NCBI GenBank assembly: GCA_945888375.1
Contig: CAMCZZ010000017.1
Span: 1 to 64,000, forward strand
Source of the DNA: Akkermansia muciniphila
Lineage (GTDB): Bacteria; Verrucomicrobiota; Verrucomicrobiia; Opitutales; Opitutaceae
Direction: 5' to 3'
DNA length: 64,000 nucleotides
Shown here: piece by piece, positions 61,324-64,000 of the stretch
Layout: each line of letters starts with the position of its first letter
Position numbering within the stretch: position 1 is the stretch's first letter
Position numbers and translations under genes: made by a program
Notes under the pieces: generated by a model
Databases searched by the model: none
What the model saw: only the letters and a program-made list of their open reading frames with translations
Told to the model about the DNA's origin: nothing

Positions 61324-62535
61324 TTAGAGCGTCTGGTCCTGCCGGGCAGTGTCCGCGAGAATAGCAACGACATCATCCCGTGTGATCGGGCCGAGGGCGT
61401 CGAGGGCCTGGCCGTCGCCGTAGGTTTTCACCGTGTAGTCAGCGATGCGCCCGAAGTCGGCCGCCGTGAATCCGAGCGAGGCGGCGGACTGGCGGAGGTT
61501 GACCGAGGCCAGCCAACGTTCGAAGTGCTGGATAAAGCCCTCAGCGCGGGCCGCCTCATCCCCCGCGAGGCCAAAGAGCCGCGTGCCGAGCTGGGCGAAA
61601 CGGGCGCCGGCGCGGCCGTGCGCCAGCAACCAGCGGAAGTAGGCCGGATAGAGCGTGGCCAGACCGCGCCCGTGGGCGAGAGCGGGCCGGACGCCACTCA
61701 TGCTGTGCTCGATGGCATGAAGCGGGAAGGCACCGTCTTGACGGCCCGCCCCTTGAAAACCGCAAAGCGCGAGGGTCGAGGCCCAGAGCAAGTCGCCACG
61801 GAGTTTCTCGTCGGCGAGAGCGGCGAGCTGGAGCGGAAGAGTCTCGATCACCGTCAACATCACGCCCTCGGCATGGCGGTCGGCCAGTGGTGAAGCATCG
61901 CCGCCCACGAGGTAGTTTTCAAACACGTGGCTGAGGATGTCCGCTGCGCCGTCGGCGGTAACGTGAGCCGGCACGGCGGTGGTGAAACGCGGGTTCAGCC
62001 AGGAGACCCGGGGCTTGAGGAAGTCGTGCCCGAGCACGCTTTTGCCCTGGGAGGCGCGCTGAGAGATGACGCTGTAAGGCGTGACTTCCGAGGCGGTGGC
62101 GGCCGTGGTGGCCACGCAGGCCAGGGGCAACGCCGCCTGGAGCTGGAAGGCTTTCGCGCCGCCAAGGGTGAAAGGCCAGATGTCGGTTTCGCCGGGCGTG
62201 ACGGCGAGCGCAGCGATGGCCTTGGCCGCATCCATCGCGGAACCGCCCCCGACCGCGACCACGAAGTCGCATCCCGCGGCGCGCAGTTCGGCGACCGCGC
62301 GGTTGACCGTCTCCGCCTCAGGATTGGGTTCGATGCCGGCAAACGCGGTGATTTTCACCCCGGCGGCGGTCAGCAGGGCCGAGACCTCGGCGAGGTAACC
62401 AAGACGGACGACCGAACCCGAACCAGTGACAACAAAGGCGTGCGTGCCGAGCTTGGCGGCGGAAGCAGCGAACGCCGCGCCCTTTTCGGGTCCGAACTGC
62501 AACTCAGTAGGAAGATGGAGCGTAAAGGAATGCAT
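61324..62535 (-). CDS. Iron-containing alcohol dehydrogenase
   Basis: 403 residues. A type III NAD(P)-dependent dehydrogenase of the YqhD/BdhA-like group (butanol dehydrogenase type). The nucleotide motif is GGGSAMDAAKAIA; ATTAATASEVTPYSVI follows. Metal ligands are in DGAADILSHVFE and HAIEHSMSGVRPALAHGRGL. The start at 62535 (MHSFTLHLPTELQFGPEKG) fits the family. It likely reduces aldehydes. It is the first gene of a minus-strand group with the two flavoenzymes and is divergent from the ABC exporter. Confidence 0.92.
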   Translation of the reverse strand: MHSFTLHLPTELQFGPEKGAAFAASAAKLGTHAFVVTGSGSVVRLGYLAEVSALLTAAGVKITAFAGIEPNPEAETVNRAVAELRAAGCDFVVAVGGGSAMDAAKAIAALAVTPGETDIWPFTLGGAKAFQLQAALPLACVATTAATASEVTPYSVISQRASQGKSVLGHDFLKPRVSWLNPRFTTAVPAHVTADGAADILSHVFENYLVGGDASPLADRHAEGVMLTVIETLPLQLAALADEKLRGDLLWASTLALCGFQGAGRQDGAFPLHAIEHSMSGVRPALAHGRGLATLYPAYFRWLLAHGRAGARFAQLGTRLFGLAGDEAARAEGFIQHFERWLASVNLRQSAASLGFTAADFGRIADYTVKTYGDGQALDALGPITRDDVVAILADTARQDQTL

Positions 62536-62744
62536 GAAACTCTTGAGTAACCCGCCCCCAGCGAAGAAGCAAACGGCGGAATGGGCAAAAGCCCGGTGTG
62601 CGGGTGACAAATTCGCGACGCCGCCGCCCCAAAGCCCGCCCGCCACGTTTTAATAAAAACGGGGAAGTCACCGGCTGGAACCTGATAACGCTCGCAACTG
62701 AAAACTTGATCGCAAGCCCGCGAGCTCGCAGGTCATGCTGCTCT

Positions 62745-64000
62745 ATGTCAGCGCCCCGCCCCATCGCCAACGAGCCGGTTTCCGACTGGCGTTTGGTGCG
62801 GCGTCTCATCGGTCTTGCCTGGCGTTACCGCGTGCGCTGCCTCCAGGTGATGCTGCTGCAGGGTGTCCTGCTTTTTTTGGGCTTGGCTGGCCTTTTTTTT
62901 ACCGGACACGGGATTGATTACGTCAAGTCGGTCGTGGAAGCCGCGGCCGTGCCCGGCGCCACGGTTCCGACTTTTCACCTCGCCGGACTACCCGCCCCGC
63001 CGGCCACGTGGCCGCCCATCGCGCTGATCGCCGCCTTCGCCGGCTGCATTCTGGCCTTGGCCGTCCTGCGAGCCGGCCTGAATTACATCTACAGCATCGC
63101 GATCAACATCCTCGTGCAGCGGCACCTGGTGGTCGACCTGCGCACCGAACTGTATGCCAAGTTGCAACGGTTGAGCTTTCGGTTCTTTGACGCCAATACC
63201 ACGGGCTCCATCATCACCCGCGTCACCGGCGACGTTCAAAACGTGCGCATGTTTCTCGATCAGGTTTTGATCCAGAGCTTCATCATGGCGGTGTCCCTGA
63301 CCGTCTACCTTGTCTACATGCTCAGCCTGAGCCCGGGCCTCACCATCGCCTGCCTTTCAACCACGCCGGTGCTGGCGATCGCCTCGGTGTGTTTCTCGCG
63401 CTGGATTCAGCCCCGCTACGCCGAAAACCGGGTGCTGGTGGAGAATCTGGTCCAGCATTTCACCGAGTCGATCCAGGGCACCCAGGTGATCAAGGCCTTT
63501 GGTCGGGAGGACGAGGACCGCGCCGCCTTCGCCTTGCGCAACGACCGGGTGCGCGACCAGCAACGGGGTATTTTCTGGCGGGTGAGCACCTTCTCCCCCG
63601 CGATCGGCCTGCTGACCCGGGTCAACCTCCTCGTCTTGCTCGGCTACGGCGGCTGGCTCGTCACCCAAGGCAAACTGCCCCTCGGCGCCGGTCTGGTGGT
63701 GTTCGCCGGTCTGCTCGAACAGTTCTCCGGCCAGGTCAACCAGCTCGCCACTATCGTGAACAGCGTGCAACAGTCGCTCGTCGCCTCGCGCCGCGTCTTT
63801 GAGATTCTCGATACGCCGGTCGAGGTGGCGGACGCCCCCGACGCCCGCCCCTGTCCCCAACTGCGCGGCGAGGTGCGCTTCGAGGCGGTGCACTTCGCCT
63901 ACGGCCGCCCGGCGGACGGCGCTCCTTTTGTGCTGCACGGTATCGACCTGCACGTCCCCGCCGGCGCCTGCGTCGCCATTCTCGGGGCCACGGGCGCCGG
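62745..64000 (+). CDS. ABC exporter, permease-ATPase half-transporter (cut by window end)
   Basis: 418 residues are visible, and the gene runs past the window. It begins MSAPRPIANEPVSDWRLVRR. Six membrane helices occupy about residues 30-340, with the MsbA-like coupling segment LQRLSFRFFDANTTGSIITR and ESIQGTQVIKAFGREDED. The ATPase domain starts near 375 (EVRFEAVHFAYG), and the sequence stops inside Walker A at GATGAG. It belongs to the MsbA/lipid or multidrug exporter group. Substrate is unknown. Confidence 0.88.
   Translation, partial: MSAPRPIANEPVSDWRLVRRLIGLAWRYRVRCLQVMLLQGVLLFLGLAGLFFTGHGIDYVKSVVEAAAVPGATVPTFHLAGLPAPPATWPPIALIAAFAGCILALAVLRAGLNYIYSIAINILVQRHLVVDLRTELYAKLQRLSFRFFDANTTGSIITRVTGDVQNVRMFLDQVLIQSFIMAVSLTVYLVYMLSLSPGLTIACLSTTPVLAIASVCFSRWIQPRYAENRVLVENLVQHFTESIQGTQVIKAFGREDEDRAAFALRNDRVRDQQRGIFWRVSTFSPAIGLLTRVNLLVLLGYGGWLVTQGKLPLGAGLVVFAGLLEQFSGQVNQLATIVNSVQQSLVASRRVFEILDTPVEVADAPDARPCPQLRGEVRFEAVHFAYGRPADGAPFVLHGIDLHVPAGACVAILGATGA

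Overview
The window reads as a chromosomal segment of a GC-rich Verrucomicrobiota bacterium, most likely of the Opitutales/Opitutaceae type. This is inferred from several features: a PEP-CTERM protein with autotransporter-type beta-strand repeats, very large secreted proteins built from Ig-like and LamG modules, a prepilin-like H-X9-DG protein, a dense pectin-degradation cluster without SusC/SusD/TonB genes, and few clear Shine-Dalgarno sequences. No rRNA, tRNA, CRISPR array or insertion sequence was recognised.

Region by region. (1) 1-3.3 kb: GDP-L-fucose synthesis (gmd, fcl; minus strand) and a RibD_C/DHFR-like reductase coupled to a small membrane protein. (2) 3.6-15.1 kb: a plus-strand pectin operon with an (alpha/alpha)6-type glycosidase candidate, kduI, kduD, a DUF4861 protein, a GH105-GH28 fusion, an MFS hexuronate-type transporter, a PL10 pectate lyase and a CE8 pectin methylesterase. 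A 1192-aa secreted LamG/Ig protein with a zinc-protease-like motif follows. (3) 19.2-29.6 kb: a divergent pair of pectin operons around a 24-bp palindrome. To the left lie MFS, esterase and GH43; to the right GH28, a CE12-CE8 fusion, an esterase and a paralogue of the first glycosidase. (4) 29.6-48.4 kb: giant extracellular proteins (PL1 lyase, PEP-CTERM protein, CE8 pectinesterase, Ig-repeat protein), a pseudopilin, a third GH28 and a UxaE-like epimerase. (5) 48.4-55.1 kb: a minus-strand type I restriction-modification operon, hsdM - KilA-N gene - hsdS - hepT - mntA - hsdR. (6) 55.2-64 kb: metabolic and housekeeping genes (proA, queF, a glycine-zipper lipoprotein, an AEC transporter, ppnP, an FKBP isomerase, a nitroreductase, an Old Yellow Enzyme, an iron alcohol dehydrogenase) and an ABC exporter cut off by the window end.

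How it works together. The secreted CE8, CE12, PL1, PL10, GH28, GH105 and GH43 enzymes would de-esterify and cut homogalacturonan and rhamnogalacturonan with arabinan/xylan side chains. Two ACS-type MFS proteins would import the uronates. KduI and KduD convert the unsaturated uronate product towards 2-keto-3-deoxygluconate, and the UxaE-like protein could link tagaturonate and fructuronate. KDG kinase, KDPG aldolase and a transcription regulator are not in the window.

Most notable for follow-up: a ~280-300 residue secreted domain of unknown function present three times in two proteins; a C-terminal module shared by four giant proteins, one of which has another domain inserted into it; and a type I RM operon that carries a HepT-MntA toxin-antitoxin pair plus a KilA-N gene that appears to have been inserted at the 3' end of hsdM, leaving a second hsdM tail in front of hsdS.
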